Source of the DNA: Hyphomicrobiales bacterium
Lineage (GTDB): Bacteria > Pseudomonadota > Alphaproteobacteria > Rhizobiales > Rhizobiaceae
Reading direction: 5' to 3'
Assembly: GCA_002709005.1 (NCBI GenBank)
Contig: PAPH01000068.1
Coordinates: 1-50,102, forward strand
Length of the DNA: 50,102 nucleotides
Notes under the pieces: model-generated
Seen by the model: only the letters and a program-made list of their open reading frames with translations
What the model was told of the DNA's origin: nothing
Databases searched by the model: none
Shown here: one piece after another, positions 17,211 to 26,055 of the stretch
Numbering within the stretch: position 1 is the first letter of the stretch
Layout of the letters: every line of letters starts with the position of its first letter
Translations under genes and position numbers: made by a program

Positions 17211-17999
17211 CTATTTGAGCTGGGCGATGAAGGCGCGGATGATTTCCGAGGTCTCGACCGGCTTCTCGATGCAGGGCAGATGCGCGGCACCGGGGATTTC
17301 CTGGTAGCGCGCATTGGGGATCAGCTTGGCCATCTCCCCCACCACTTCCGGTGGCGTCGACCCGTCTTCCTTGCCGACGACGCAGATCGCCGGAACGGCG
17401 AGCGTCGAGGCGATCTCGGTGTAGTCGGTCATGCCGATCGCCGCGCAGGTTGCCATGTAACCGTCTTCCGGCGAGCGCTCTAGCATGTTGCGATAGCCGG
17501 TAAAATCCGGATTGTCCGGCGAGCGGAATTCCTTGGTGAACCAGCGCTCCAAGATCGTGTCGGAGATCGAAGCGAGGCCGTCTTCCTCCACCGCGGCGAT
17601 CCGCGCGGCCCACATGTCCGGCGTGCCGATCTTGTGGGCGGTGTCGCAGAGAATGAGCGCCCGCACCAGATCCGGACGCGCCTTGGCGAGCCCGAGCGCG
17701 ATCATGCCGCCGACCGAAAGCCCGCAGACGATGACGTTGGTGGCGCCATAGTGATCGATGACGGCGGCGAGATCGCCGACATGATCGTCCATGGTGCAGC
17801 TCTCGCCGGTCTCGGACAGTCCGTGACCGCGCTTGTCATAGGTGATCAGGCCGTATTCGCCGACGAGACGGACGATCACGTCGCGCCAGATACGGAAATC
17901 GGTGCCCAGCGAGTTGACGAAGATGATCGTGGGCTTGTCGGGGCTCGCGCCGATCACCTGATGGTGCAGCGTGACGCCGTTGAGGCGGGCGAATTGCAT
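17211..17999 (-). CDS. Alpha/beta hydrolase, 3-oxoadipate enol-lactonase-like (PcaD)
   Basis: A 262-residue alpha/beta hydrolase. The sequence matches the PcaD group: VNSLGTDFRIWRDVI, TYDKRGHGLSE, the nucleophile elbow CGLSVGGMIALGLA with Ser in GLSVGG, and the late histidine in PGAAHLPCIEKP. PcaD opens 3-oxoadipate enol-lactone in the beta-ketoadipate pathway, but no other pca gene is nearby, so a different lactone or ester is possible. MQFARL at 17999 is the chosen start, with GGAG six to seven bases upstream. The same frame continues far upstream as an open but non-coding frame through the xylulokinase gene and is not a fusion. It probably follows xylB on the same transcript, separated by a stem-loop. 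Confidence 0.85.
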   Translation of the reverse strand: MQFARLNGVTLHHQVIGASPDKPTIIFVNSLGTDFRIWRDVIVRLVGEYGLITYDKRGHGLSETGESCTMDDHVGDLAAVIDHYGATNVIVCGLSVGGMIALGLAKARPDLVRALILCDTAHKIGTPDMWAARIAAVEEDGLASISDTILERWFTKEFRSPDNPDFTGYRNMLERSPEDGYMATCAAIGMTDYTEIASTLAVPAICVVGKEDGSTPPEVVGEMAKLIPNARYQEIPGAAHLPCIEKPVETSEIIRAFIAQLK

Positions 18000-18055
18000 A
18001 AAAGTCTCCTGTCGAACGACGTCACCCCGCGAGGAACCGGGTTCGTCGTCCCGTT

Positions 18056-18083
18056 GCCGCCTTCCGCGATCCGGGAAGGCGGC
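18056..18083 (-). terminator. Ten-base-pair stem-loop between xylB and the hydrolase gene
   Basis: GCCGCCTTCC (18056-18065) pairs perfectly with GGAAGGCGGC (18074-18083) around an 8-nt loop, just after the xylB stop. No T-tract follows on the minus strand, so it may attenuate or stabilise rather than fully terminate transcription into the hydrolase gene. Confidence 0.5.
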
Positions 18084-18088
18084 GTGTT

Positions 18089-19543
18089 TCAGGCCATGGC
18101 CTGCTTGAGCGCGGGATAGAGCGCGCGATAGCGGCCGTAGGCTTCCTCGAATGCGCCCGAAAGCGCGGTATCGGGTTCGATTGTCCGGGCGGTGTCCGGC
18201 GCCGTGCAGACGGAGGCCGGGTCGGCTGTCTCCGCTGCGATCAAGCCGAGCCGCGCGGCACCGAAAGCCGCGCCGAAATCGCCGTCTGCCGGCAGGTCGA
18301 CCGGCATGTTGAGCACGGTGGCGAGCACCTTGAGCCAGTAGCGCGACTGCGAGCCGCCGCCGGTCGCCGTCACCCGGTCGAGCTTCGTGCCCGCCTGGCC
18401 CAGCGCCTCGAGGCTGTCGCGGAAGGCGAAGGCCACGCCTTCGAGCACCGCGCGGGTCATGGCGAGCTGATCGGCCTCGTGGCCGAGACCGGCGAAGGCG
18501 CCACGGATCTGCGCATCGTTGTGCGGTGTCCGCTCGCCGGAAAGATAGGGCAGGAAGGTCACCGATCCCGGCGCCCTGATGGTCTCGTCGAGCGGCGCGG
18601 TAAGTTCCGACGGCTTCTTGCCGGTGATGCCCGCCAGCCAGTTGAGCGAGTCCGTCGCCGAAAGGATGACACCCATCTGGTGCCAGGTCTGCGGCAGCGC
18701 GTGGCAGAAGGCATGGACCGCGCTTTCCGGGTTGGGTCGGTAGGCGTCGTTGGCGGCAAACAGCACGCCGGAGGTGCCGAGCGAGGCGAAGGCCGCGCCG
18801 TCGGTCACCGTGCCCATGCCGCAGGCGGCGGCCGCATTGTCGCCCGCACCGCCCGCGACGGGAATGCCGGCGGGCAGGCCGAGTTCGGCGGCGATCTCGG
18901 GGCGCAGCGTACCGCCCACTTCCGTGCCCTCGATCAGCGACGGCATCTGCTCGCGGCTCATGCCGGTGGCCGAGAGGAGATCGTCGTTCCAGGCGCGCTT
19001 TCCGGTATCGAGCCAGGACGTGCCGGCGGCATCCGACATCTCCGAGATCGTCTCGCCGGTCAGCCAGTAGCGCAGATAGTCCTTCGGCAAGAGGACCTTG
19101 GCGACCCGCTTGAAGTTCTCGGCCTCGTTGCGCGCCATCCAGACGAGCTTGGGCGCGGTGAAGCCGGGGAAAACGATGTTGCCGGTCAGTTCGCGGAAAC
19201 GCGGATCGCCATCGAGTTCGGCGGCTTCCTTGTAGCTGCGGGTGTCGTTCCACAGAATGCATGGGCGGATAACCTTGCCGGAGGCGTCGATCGTCGTCGC
19301 GCCATGCATGTGGCCCGACAATCCAATGCCCTTGACCGCGCGGACTTCCGCCGGCTGGCTGGCCGAAAGCTGAGCCAGTGCGGCGCGCACCGCCTCGATC
19401 CAGTTGGCGGGATCCTGCTCGGACCAGCCCGGATGCGGTCGCTCGACACCGAGTGCGGCGCTCGCCGAGCCTACCACCGACTGGTTCTCGTCGATAAGCA
19501 AAGCCTTGACTGACGATGTGCCGAGATCGAGTCCGAGATACAT
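18089..19543 (-). CDS. xylB: Xylulokinase
   Basis: A 484-residue FGGY-family sugar kinase, the exact usual length of XylB. It phosphorylates D-xylulose to xylulose-5-phosphate. Evidence: the N-terminal phosphate-1 loop MYLGLDLGTSSVKALLID, the substrate strand GLSGHMHGATTID (xylulokinases have MHG with the catalytic Asp region), LWNDTRSYKEAAEL, ASLGTSGVLFAA and the FGGY signature TATGGGSQSRYWLKVLA. The start is preceded by AAGGGGA. The xylose isomerase and xylose transporter genes are not in the window. The gene diverges from gltX, leaving about 230 bp. A related ribulo- or other ketopentose kinase remains possible, but the MHG motif favours XylB. Confidence 0.92.
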   Translation of the reverse strand: MYLGLDLGTSSVKALLIDENQSVVGSASAALGVERPHPGWSEQDPANWIEAVRAALAQLSASQPAEVRAVKGIGLSGHMHGATTIDASGKVIRPCILWNDTRSYKEAAELDGDPRFRELTGNIVFPGFTAPKLVWMARNEAENFKRVAKVLLPKDYLRYWLTGETISEMSDAAGTSWLDTGKRAWNDDLLSATGMSREQMPSLIEGTEVGGTLRPEIAAELGLPAGIPVAGGAGDNAAAACGMGTVTDGAAFASLGTSGVLFAANDAYRPNPESAVHAFCHALPQTWHQMGVILSATDSLNWLAGITGKKPSELTAPLDETIRAPGSVTFLPYLSGERTPHNDAQIRGAFAGLGHEADQLAMTRAVLEGVAFAFRDSLEALGQAGTKLDRVTATGGGSQSRYWLKVLATVLNMPVDLPADGDFGAAFGAARLGLIAAETADPASVCTAPDTARTIEPDTALSGAFEEAYGRYRALYPALKQAMA

Positions 19544-19775
19544 GTTATTCCCCTTGATGATTGCAGGCAGCGGATATCAGGAGCCGCGCGCAAGGTAAAT
19601 AGAAACCGCCCCGCCGCCGCCCGCCCGAATACTTGACGCGCGCATGGCATTGTGGCCTAAGGCGGGCCGAATTCCCTGTTCCGGCCCGCTTTCGACAGAC
19701 CTTCATTTTCCGGGTCCGGCCACGCCGGAACAGCCGCGCCAGACGCGGCCACACCGAGACCGAGTGACGATTACC

Positions 19776-21230
19776 ATGGCACAAACCAAACCGCGGGTGC
19801 GCATCGCCCCTTCCCCGACCGGCGAACCCCATGTCGGCACCGCCTACATCGCCCTTTTCAACTATCTCTTCGCCCGCAAGAACGAAGGTACCTTCATCCT
19901 GCGCATCGAGGATACCGATGCCACCCGTTCGACCCGCGAATACGAGGAGAAGGTTCTCGAGGCGCTCAAATGGTGCGGCCTCGAATGGGACGAAGGCCCC
20001 GATGTCGGCGGAGAATACGGCCCCTACCGCCAGTCCGAGCGCAAGGACATCTACCGCCCCTATGTCGACAGGATCGTCGAGGCCGGCCACGGTTTCAAAT
20101 GCTTCTGCACGCCCGAACGCCTCGACGAGATGCGCGCCGCCCAGCGCGCCGCGGGAAAGCCGCCGAAATATGACGGCCATTGCCTTCACCTCTCCGCCGA
20201 GGAAGTTAAGACCCGCGTCGATGCCGGCGAGCCGCACGTGGTGCGCATGAAGATCCCCGAGGAAGGCGTGTGCAAGTTCACCGACGCCGTCTATGGCGAG
20301 GTGGAGATCCCCTGGGAAGCCGTCGACATGCAGGTCCTGCTCAAGGCCGACGGCATGCCGACCTATCACATGGCCAATGTCGTCGACGACCACCTGATGA
20401 AGATCACCCACGTCGCCCGCGGCGAGGAGTGGCTGGCCTCGGTGCCGAAGCACATTCTCATCTACCAGTATCTCGGCCTCGAGCCGCCGGTGTTCATGCA
20501 CCTGTCGCTGATGCGCAATGCCGACAAGTCGAAACTGTCCAAGCGCAAGAACCCGACCTCGATCCCCTTCTACGCCGGCCTCGGCTATCTGCCGGAAGCG
20601 CTGATGAACTTCCTCGGCCTGTTCTTCATCCAGATCGCCGAGGGCGAGGAACTCCTCGACATGGACGAGCTGATTGCCCGTTTCGACACCGAGAACCTCT
20701 CTAAGGCCGGCGCCATCTTCGATATCCAGAAGCTCGACTGGCTCAACGGCCGCTGGCTGCGCGAGAAACTCTCGGAAGAGGACTTCCTCGCCCGCGTCCG
20801 CGAATGGGCGCTGCGGGGCGACCGGCTGACGGAGGGTTTGAGGCTGTCACAGTCGCGAATCCAGAAGTTCGGAGAGTTGCCGGACCTGACGGGATTCCTG
20901 CTGAAATCCGATCTCGGGCTGACCGCGGCGCATTTCGAGGGGCTGAAGAAGATCGACCTCAACGATTGCCTCGAGATCATCAAGGAAGTCGCTCCGGCGC
21001 TCGAGACGCTCACCGACTGGAACGCCGAGACGATCGAGGCCGAATTGCGCGCGGTCTCCGACAGGACGGAGCGCAAGCTGCGCGTCTTCCTGCCGCCGCT
21101 CTTCGTCGCCATGAGCGGCTCGGCGCGGTCGCTGCCGCTGTTCGATTCCATGGCGATCCTCGGCCGCGCCGCTGTGCGCCAGCGGCTCAAGGCCGCCCGA
21201 GAGGCACTCGAAGCCTCCCTCAACGGCTGA
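19776..21230 (+). CDS. gltX: Glutamyl-tRNA synthetase
   Basis: A 484-residue class I aminoacyl-tRNA synthetase that charges tRNA-Glu. The HIGH-type motif appears as PSPTGEPHVGTAY near the N-terminus, and the KMSKS-type loop as DKSKLSKRK. The Glu-specific region FLRIEDTDATRSTREYEE is also clear. Hyphomicrobiales often carry two gltX genes, so this may be one of two; some also aminoacylate tRNA-Gln, later amidated by GatCAB. MAQTKPR at 19776 is the natural start, although the open frame runs back to 19644. It is followed after 31 bp by lysS on the same strand, a pairing seen in many alphaproteobacteria, and the two likely share a transcript. Confidence 0.95.
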   Translation: MAQTKPRVRIAPSPTGEPHVGTAYIALFNYLFARKNEGTFILRIEDTDATRSTREYEEKVLEALKWCGLEWDEGPDVGGEYGPYRQSERKDIYRPYVDRIVEAGHGFKCFCTPERLDEMRAAQRAAGKPPKYDGHCLHLSAEEVKTRVDAGEPHVVRMKIPEEGVCKFTDAVYGEVEIPWEAVDMQVLLKADGMPTYHMANVVDDHLMKITHVARGEEWLASVPKHILIYQYLGLEPPVFMHLSLMRNADKSKLSKRKNPTSIPFYAGLGYLPEALMNFLGLFFIQIAEGEELLDMDELIARFDTENLSKAGAIFDIQKLDWLNGRWLREKLSEEDFLARVREWALRGDRLTEGLRLSQSRIQKFGELPDLTGFLLKSDLGLTAAHFEGLKKIDLNDCLEIIKEVAPALETLTDWNAETIEAELRAVSDRTERKLRVFLPPLFVAMSGSARSLPLFDSMAILGRAAVRQRLKAAREALEASLNG

Positions 21231-21261
21231 CCCATAACACCAGGACCGGAACCCACCGACC

Positions 21262-22761
21262 ATGACCGACAAAGAACAGGAAACCGGCCTCTCGTCGAAC
21301 GCCACCGAGGTGCGCGCCCAGAAGCTGGCGCAACTGCGCGAGAAGCTCGACACCGTCTACCCGGCCCATTTCCACCGCACGATCACCAACCAGGAACTGG
21401 CCGAGAAATACGCCGACATCGAGCCGGATACCGAGACCGGCGACATCGTCACCGTCGCCGGCCGCATCTACTCGTCGCGCAATTCCGGCATGTTCATGGA
21501 CCTGCACGACGCCTCGGGGAAGATCCAGATCTTCACCCACAAGGACTATGCCAGCGAAGAGACGCGCGAGCTGCTGCCCTTCCTCGATCTCGGCGACATC
21601 ATCGGCGTGACCGGCATGGTCCGCCGCACCAAACGCGGCGAGCTGACGGTCAACGCCCACGAGATCATCATGCTGACCAAATCGCTGCTGCCGATGCCCG
21701 AGAAATGGCACGGTCTCTCCGACATCGAGCAGCGTTACCGCAAGCGCCATCTCGACATCATCGCCAACGAGGACTCCAAGCTGCGCTTTCAGCAGCGCTC
21801 GAAGATCGTCTCCGGCATCCGCCGCTTCATGGAAGACGACGGCTTCATGGAAGTCGAGACGCCGATGCTGCACTCGGTCTATGGCGGTGCGACGGCCGAC
21901 CCGTTCCGCACCCACCACAACACGCTCAAGCTCGACATGTATCTGCGCATCGCGCCGGAACTGTTCCTCAAGCGCACGCTAGTTTCGGGTCTCACGGACA
22001 AGGTCTTCGAGATCAACCGCAACTTCCGCAACGAGGGCGTGTCGACCCGGCACAATCCCGAGTTCACCATGCTCGAGTGCTACTGGGCCTACGCCGATTA
22101 CGAGGACATCATGAACCTCGTCGAGCGCATGTTCGAGACGCTGGCGCTGTCGATCCACGGCTCGACCGAATTCGCCTATGGCGACAAGGAAATCTCCTTC
22201 AAGGGACCGTTCCGCCGGGTGCCGATGCCCGATGCCGTGAAGGACGTCACCGGCATCGATTTCCTCGCCATGAAAACCGACGAGGAAGCCCGCGCGGCGG
22301 CGAAGGCTGCCGGCTTCACGGAAATCGAGGACGACTGGACCTGGGGCGAGTGCCTGGCCTTCATCTTCGAAGAAAAGGTCGAGCCGACGCTGATCCAGCC
22401 GGCGCATGTGACCCATTTCCCGAAGGACATCTCGCCCTTCGCCAAGGAAGTGCCGGGCGAACCGCGTCTGGTCGAACGCTTCGAGACCTATTGCAACACC
22501 TGGGAGCTGGGCAACGCCTTCTCCGAGTTGAACGATCCGGAAGAACAGCGCGCCCGCATGGTCGAGCAGCTCGAGCAGGCCCACGCACGCGGCGAGACGG
22601 CAAAGCAGCTCGACGAGGAATTCCTCGACGCGATCGACCAGGGCATGCCGCCCGCCGGCGGCCTCGGAATCGGCGTCGACCGGCTGACGATGTTGCTCAC
22701 CAACGCACCGTCGATCCGCGACGTCATTCTCTTCCCGGCGCGCAAGTCACGCAGCGAGTAG
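21262..22761 (+). CDS. lysS: Lysyl-tRNA synthetase, class II
   Basis: A 499-residue class II lysyl-tRNA synthetase. The N-terminal OB-fold anticodon domain covers about residues 55-150 (VTVAGRIYSSRNSGMFMDLH). Catalytic motif 2 is visible as VFEINRNFRNEG followed by RHNPEFTMLECY, and motif 3 as GLGIGVDRLTMLL at the C-terminus. Most alphaproteobacteria have a class I LysRS (LysK); class II LysS is present in a subset, including rhizobia alongside or instead of the class I enzyme. The gene follows gltX and converges with an unknown membrane-anchored protein gene 32 bp after its stop. Confidence 0.94.
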   Translation: MTDKEQETGLSSNATEVRAQKLAQLREKLDTVYPAHFHRTITNQELAEKYADIEPDTETGDIVTVAGRIYSSRNSGMFMDLHDASGKIQIFTHKDYASEETRELLPFLDLGDIIGVTGMVRRTKRGELTVNAHEIIMLTKSLLPMPEKWHGLSDIEQRYRKRHLDIIANEDSKLRFQQRSKIVSGIRRFMEDDGFMEVETPMLHSVYGGATADPFRTHHNTLKLDMYLRIAPELFLKRTLVSGLTDKVFEINRNFRNEGVSTRHNPEFTMLECYWAYADYEDIMNLVERMFETLALSIHGSTEFAYGDKEISFKGPFRRVPMPDAVKDVTGIDFLAMKTDEEARAAAKAAGFTEIEDDWTWGECLAFIFEEKVEPTLIQPAHVTHFPKDISPFAKEVPGEPRLVERFETYCNTWELGNAFSELNDPEEQRARMVEQLEQAHARGETAKQLDEEFLDAIDQGMPPAGGLGIGVDRLTMLLTNAPSIRDVILFPARKSRSE

Positions 22762-22793
22762 AAGCCCGTCAGATCAGAATTTGATTTTCGGTT

Positions 22794-23474
22794 TTAGTGA
22801 CCGGACGATTCGCCGTGGCCCTCACCGGCCGCGGCTTTTTCTTCGCCGTGTCCGGACAGCTCGCCGTTCCCGCCCTCGGCGGAAGCCGTTTCGACGAGGT
22901 CGCCGTCACAGCCGTTGAAAGGTGCCGCGGCATGCAGAACCTCTTCGACCTCGGCATCGGTCAGGGTTTTCCGCGGGCCGAAATAGTAGCCGAGCTCGGT
23001 CGGCTCGGCATCGATATAGCGGACTTCCCAGACGTGGCTCGTCGCCCGCGACCGGTTCGGGTTCGGCGCATAGACTACTTCCGTTCCGATCATCGGTCCG
23101 CGCAGCTCGGCCCGGCTTTCGGGACCATGCATGTCGGCCATCTGGACGGTCACGAGATCGGGGTGATTGGTCTCCGACAGAAAGCGGGCGATGCGCACAC
23201 CGGTCTCGACCCGGTGGTCCGGCTTTTCGTCGTTGGCACGGATGATGGCGGTCAGGCGCTTCTCGCCGGAACGGAGGAATTTTGCCGAATAGACGGTCTT
23301 GCAGGAGCCGCTGGCCGTATCCTCGGTTTCCGGTCCGGAAAAATGAAAGGAGCCGTTGAACAGAAGTGCCGCAGTTCCCGAGGCGCCCAAAAGCACCAGG
23401 AAGCCGCCGGTGATCAGGGCCAGCTTCTTGGAAAACTTGAACGCGGAAAACAAACGGCGCTTGGCGGCAGCCAT
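22794..23474 (-). CDS. Membrane-anchored protein of unknown function
   Basis: A 226-residue protein I do not recognise. The N-terminus is basic (AAAKRRLFSAFKFSKK), followed by one membrane helix (about residues 18-41), so the rest is probably periplasmic. The soluble part (about 55-200) has two cysteines, in SGSCKTVYSAKF and FNGCDGDLV, that could form a disulfide. It also contains a stretch VRIARFLSETNHPDLVTVQM followed by MHGPESRAELRGPMIGTEVVYAPNP. The tail is low-complexity (glycine, glutamate, histidine). It is convergent with lysS and upstream of nothing obvious. The composition and codon pattern match the neighbours, so it is an ordinary chromosomal gene rather than a recent acquisition. 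Confidence 0.75.
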   Translation of the reverse strand: MAAAKRRLFSAFKFSKKLALITGGFLVLLGASGTAALLFNGSFHFSGPETEDTASGSCKTVYSAKFLRSGEKRLTAIIRANDEKPDHRVETGVRIARFLSETNHPDLVTVQMADMHGPESRAELRGPMIGTEVVYAPNPNRSRATSHVWEVRYIDAEPTELGYYFGPRKTLTDAEVEEVLHAAAPFNGCDGDLVETASAEGGNGELSGHGEEKAAAGEGHGESSGH

Positions 23475-23591
23475 ACTCGATACACCCGTTACGCAATACT
23501 ACGACACCGAGTATATCCGGGCTCCGCTTTAGCAAACGTTAATCACGAATGGCCCCATTTTCCCGGCAATTCCGGGCATTTTCGCCTGAAA

Positions 23592-23619
23592 GAAAAACCC
23601 GGCGAAATACCGCCGGGTT
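23592..23619 (-). terminator. Rho-independent terminator of the phytase-like gene
   Basis: On the minus strand AACCCGGCG pairs with CGCCGGGTT around a six-base loop and runs into TTTTTCTTT. It lies 37 bp after the stop of the gene at 23656-25854. Confidence 0.85.
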
Positions 23620-23655
23620 CGGTTTCGTCAAAGCGGACGAAGCTGGGAGCCTGGC

Positions 23656-25854
23656 CTAGTTCGTGGCCTTCATGTCGACCTTCCAGAACAGCGTCTCGCC
23701 CGAGGAGTCGTCGACGCCGTCATTGTCGGTGACGGCATAGGCGTCACCCGCCGCGTCGAAGGTGAAGCCCTCGAGCTTGTCGACGGCATAGCCGTTGGTG
23801 AGCGAGGTCAGGTCCGGCAGGAAGTCGTGCACCAGTTCCTTCTCGACCACCGGCAGCGTGCCGCCGAGAGGCGCCGGCTGAAGCTGATCGAGCGAAACCT
23901 TATAGAGCTTCTTGATCCTGGCCGCCGAGCCGATCTGGTTGTCGCGCTCGACGATGTAGACCGCACCGTCATGGGCGACGATCTCGGAGAGGCCGACCCA
24001 GCCCTTCTCGGCCTTGTCGAGCGGATAGGAGACCGCACCCCATTCCTTCGAAGAAGGCGTGTAGGAGACGAGCTTGACGAAGCCCTTCTCGTCGTCCTTC
24101 CATTCGCGCTGAACGGCCATCCAGAGCGTGGTCTCGTCGCCTTCGCCAACCCTAGTGATTCCCTCGAAGCCGAAGCGCACCTGCTGCGCGTCGAGTTCCT
24201 CGGGGATCGCGATTTCCTCCGTCATCGTCCCCGTGCCGTCGACATGATAGATGGCATGCGGGCGATCCTTCTCGGGATTGCCCTCATTGGCGATCCAGAA
24301 GCCGCCTTCTCCGTCGGCGGCAATACCCTCCTGGTCGCGGCCTGACATCGGCGCGCCGTCCCTGGTCACGCGGATCACATCCTCGATTACGGCGGGGGAT
24401 TGCGTCGCATCGATCACGAAGATCGAGGGCTGGGCGGAGTAGAAGGAATCGTTGACCGCATAGAGCCGACCCGGCACCTCCGGATCGGCGGTCAGGCCCG
24501 ACATCGCCCCCCAGCCGATCGGATGGCCATCCTTGTCGGCGGAAACGAGCTGCGGGAAGGCAGGCGTGCTGTCACTCAGTTCATAGACCATCACATGCGA
24601 GCGCGCAGCGCCGTCCTCGACGAGATCCGCCTCGTTGGCCGTGGCGACGAGGTTGCGGCCCGGGATGGCGATGGCCGACTCCGGGGCGATCCCCGAAGGC
24701 AGCATCTGCACCAGTTCCGGCTCGCCACCGCTATCCTTGTAGACGCCCATTGCCGAGGCGCGTTCGGAGAGAACGAAGAGGTAGGTCTCGTCACCGAATT
24801 TCGACACAGCCAGACCTTCGGGCTCGACCCCCTTCTTGCCGGCGCGCTTGTCCGGGAACATGCCCAGCCGCGCGATCTCGCGCTCGAAGGAAGGACCGGA
24901 TTCATATGCGACAGTTCCGTCCTTGCCGAAGATGGTGAAACCACGCGCGCCACCCTCGTAGTCGCCCTCATTGGCGATAACGAGCCGGTCATCATCGATC
25001 CATTTCACGGTATCGGGCTCGCGCTTCACGCCGGTCAGCGAACCGGTGAAATCGAGCTTGCCGTCTTTCTCGATGTCGATGCCGTCGAGATCGACAGTGC
25101 CGGCGGAGAAGTGCGAGGTCACTTCGCCAGACTTGCCGTCGATGAGTACGACATGGTTGTTTTCCTGCAGCGTCAGCGCGATCTCGCCTTTCGAGTTCAC
25201 ATCGACGAATTCGGGCTCCGGATCTTCCGGCGCGATTTCGGCGAGGCCGGTCACGTCCACATGCTTGATCGCGCCGCAATCGGCCACACCTTCCTTGAGC
25301 GGGACGATGACTAAGTCGCCGGCCGGCATCTGCGGGATGACGCCGTCATTAAGTTCCTCGTCGCGTTCGTTCTCGATGGCGACGGCAACGAACGAGCCAT
25401 CCGGTGCGGCGGCGATCGAATCCGGCTGGCCGCCGAGATCGCAGCTTGCCTCGATCGCATGGCTCTTCATGTCGATCGTCAGCAGCTCGCCGCTTGTATT
25501 GACGTAATCCTGGGACGTGTTGACCGCGAGGAAAGCCTTGCCGCCCTTCACCGTCACCGAGGTGGGCTCGCCCTCGACCTTCACCGAACCGCCAGGTTTC
25601 GGCATCTTCGGGTCGGTGATGTCGACGAAGCCGATCGCGCCAAGGGGGCTGTCGGAATAGACCAGCGTCATGCCGTCCTCGCTCGCCGCGATGATCTCGG
25701 AAGAGGTCTCGGTCGCCTGATCGATATCAGCAGGAAGGTTCCGCGCGACCGGGAAGGAGGCGATACGGTTGAAGACGGGCTCCGCCCGGGCCGTCATGGC
25801 GGTCGCCGCGAAAAGTACGGCGGTGACCGCTGCGAGACACACGCGCTGGGTCAT
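23656..25854 (-). CDS. Secreted phytase-like esterase with N-terminal propeller-like region
   Basis: A 732-residue exported protein. The signal peptide MTQRVCLAAVTAVLFAATA ends in ARA before EPVF. Roughly residues 30-400 consist of repeated beta-strand units typical of a beta-propeller (LVYSDSPLGAIGFVDITD; KAFLAVNTSQDYVNTSGELL; ALTLQENNHVVLIDGKSGEV; VIANEGDYEGGARGFTIFG), resembling the choice-of-anchor I or alkaline-phosphatase-associated type. The C-terminal part (about 430-720) fits the esterase-like activity of phytase family, with DREGxA-like GRDQEGIAADGEGGFWIANEG, RFGFEGITRVGEGDE and VERDNQIG. The ATG at 25854 has AAGGAG eight bases upstream; an in-frame start at 25905 lacks one. The likely role is periplasmic phosphoester or phytate-like hydrolysis, but the substrate is unproven. 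Confidence 0.85.
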   Translation of the reverse strand: MTQRVCLAAVTAVLFAATAMTARAEPVFNRIASFPVARNLPADIDQATETSSEIIAASEDGMTLVYSDSPLGAIGFVDITDPKMPKPGGSVKVEGEPTSVTVKGGKAFLAVNTSQDYVNTSGELLTIDMKSHAIEASCDLGGQPDSIAAAPDGSFVAVAIENERDEELNDGVIPQMPAGDLVIVPLKEGVADCGAIKHVDVTGLAEIAPEDPEPEFVDVNSKGEIALTLQENNHVVLIDGKSGEVTSHFSAGTVDLDGIDIEKDGKLDFTGSLTGVKREPDTVKWIDDDRLVIANEGDYEGGARGFTIFGKDGTVAYESGPSFEREIARLGMFPDKRAGKKGVEPEGLAVSKFGDETYLFVLSERASAMGVYKDSGGEPELVQMLPSGIAPESAIAIPGRNLVATANEADLVEDGAARSHVMVYELSDSTPAFPQLVSADKDGHPIGWGAMSGLTADPEVPGRLYAVNDSFYSAQPSIFVIDATQSPAVIEDVIRVTRDGAPMSGRDQEGIAADGEGGFWIANEGNPEKDRPHAIYHVDGTGTMTEEIAIPEELDAQQVRFGFEGITRVGEGDETTLWMAVQREWKDDEKGFVKLVSYTPSSKEWGAVSYPLDKAEKGWVGLSEIVAHDGAVYIVERDNQIGSAARIKKLYKVSLDQLQPAPLGGTLPVVEKELVHDFLPDLTSLTNGYAVDKLEGFTFDAAGDAYAVTDNDGVDDSSGETLFWKVDMKATN

Positions 25855-26055
25855 ATGAATGGCTCCTTGAGAAAACTCGATCCGGGCTACATGGTCCATG
25901 CACATGTCAGTCGCATGACGGTTTTTTCCGGCCGGTGGATAACCGCCCCGGCCATGCCCTCTCGGCGGTCCGGCCCGATTTTCGCCTTTTGGGGCGCTTT
26001 CAATCGGGCTCGCGACCGGTTAAGAGCACACCGACAAATCGGGGAACATCCGAAA

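Noticed and set aside
18000..19262. Upstream extension joining the PcaD-like hydrolase into a 683-residue fusion
   Set aside because: The extension is an off-frame reading of xylB; a proper ribosome site precedes the internal start at 17999.
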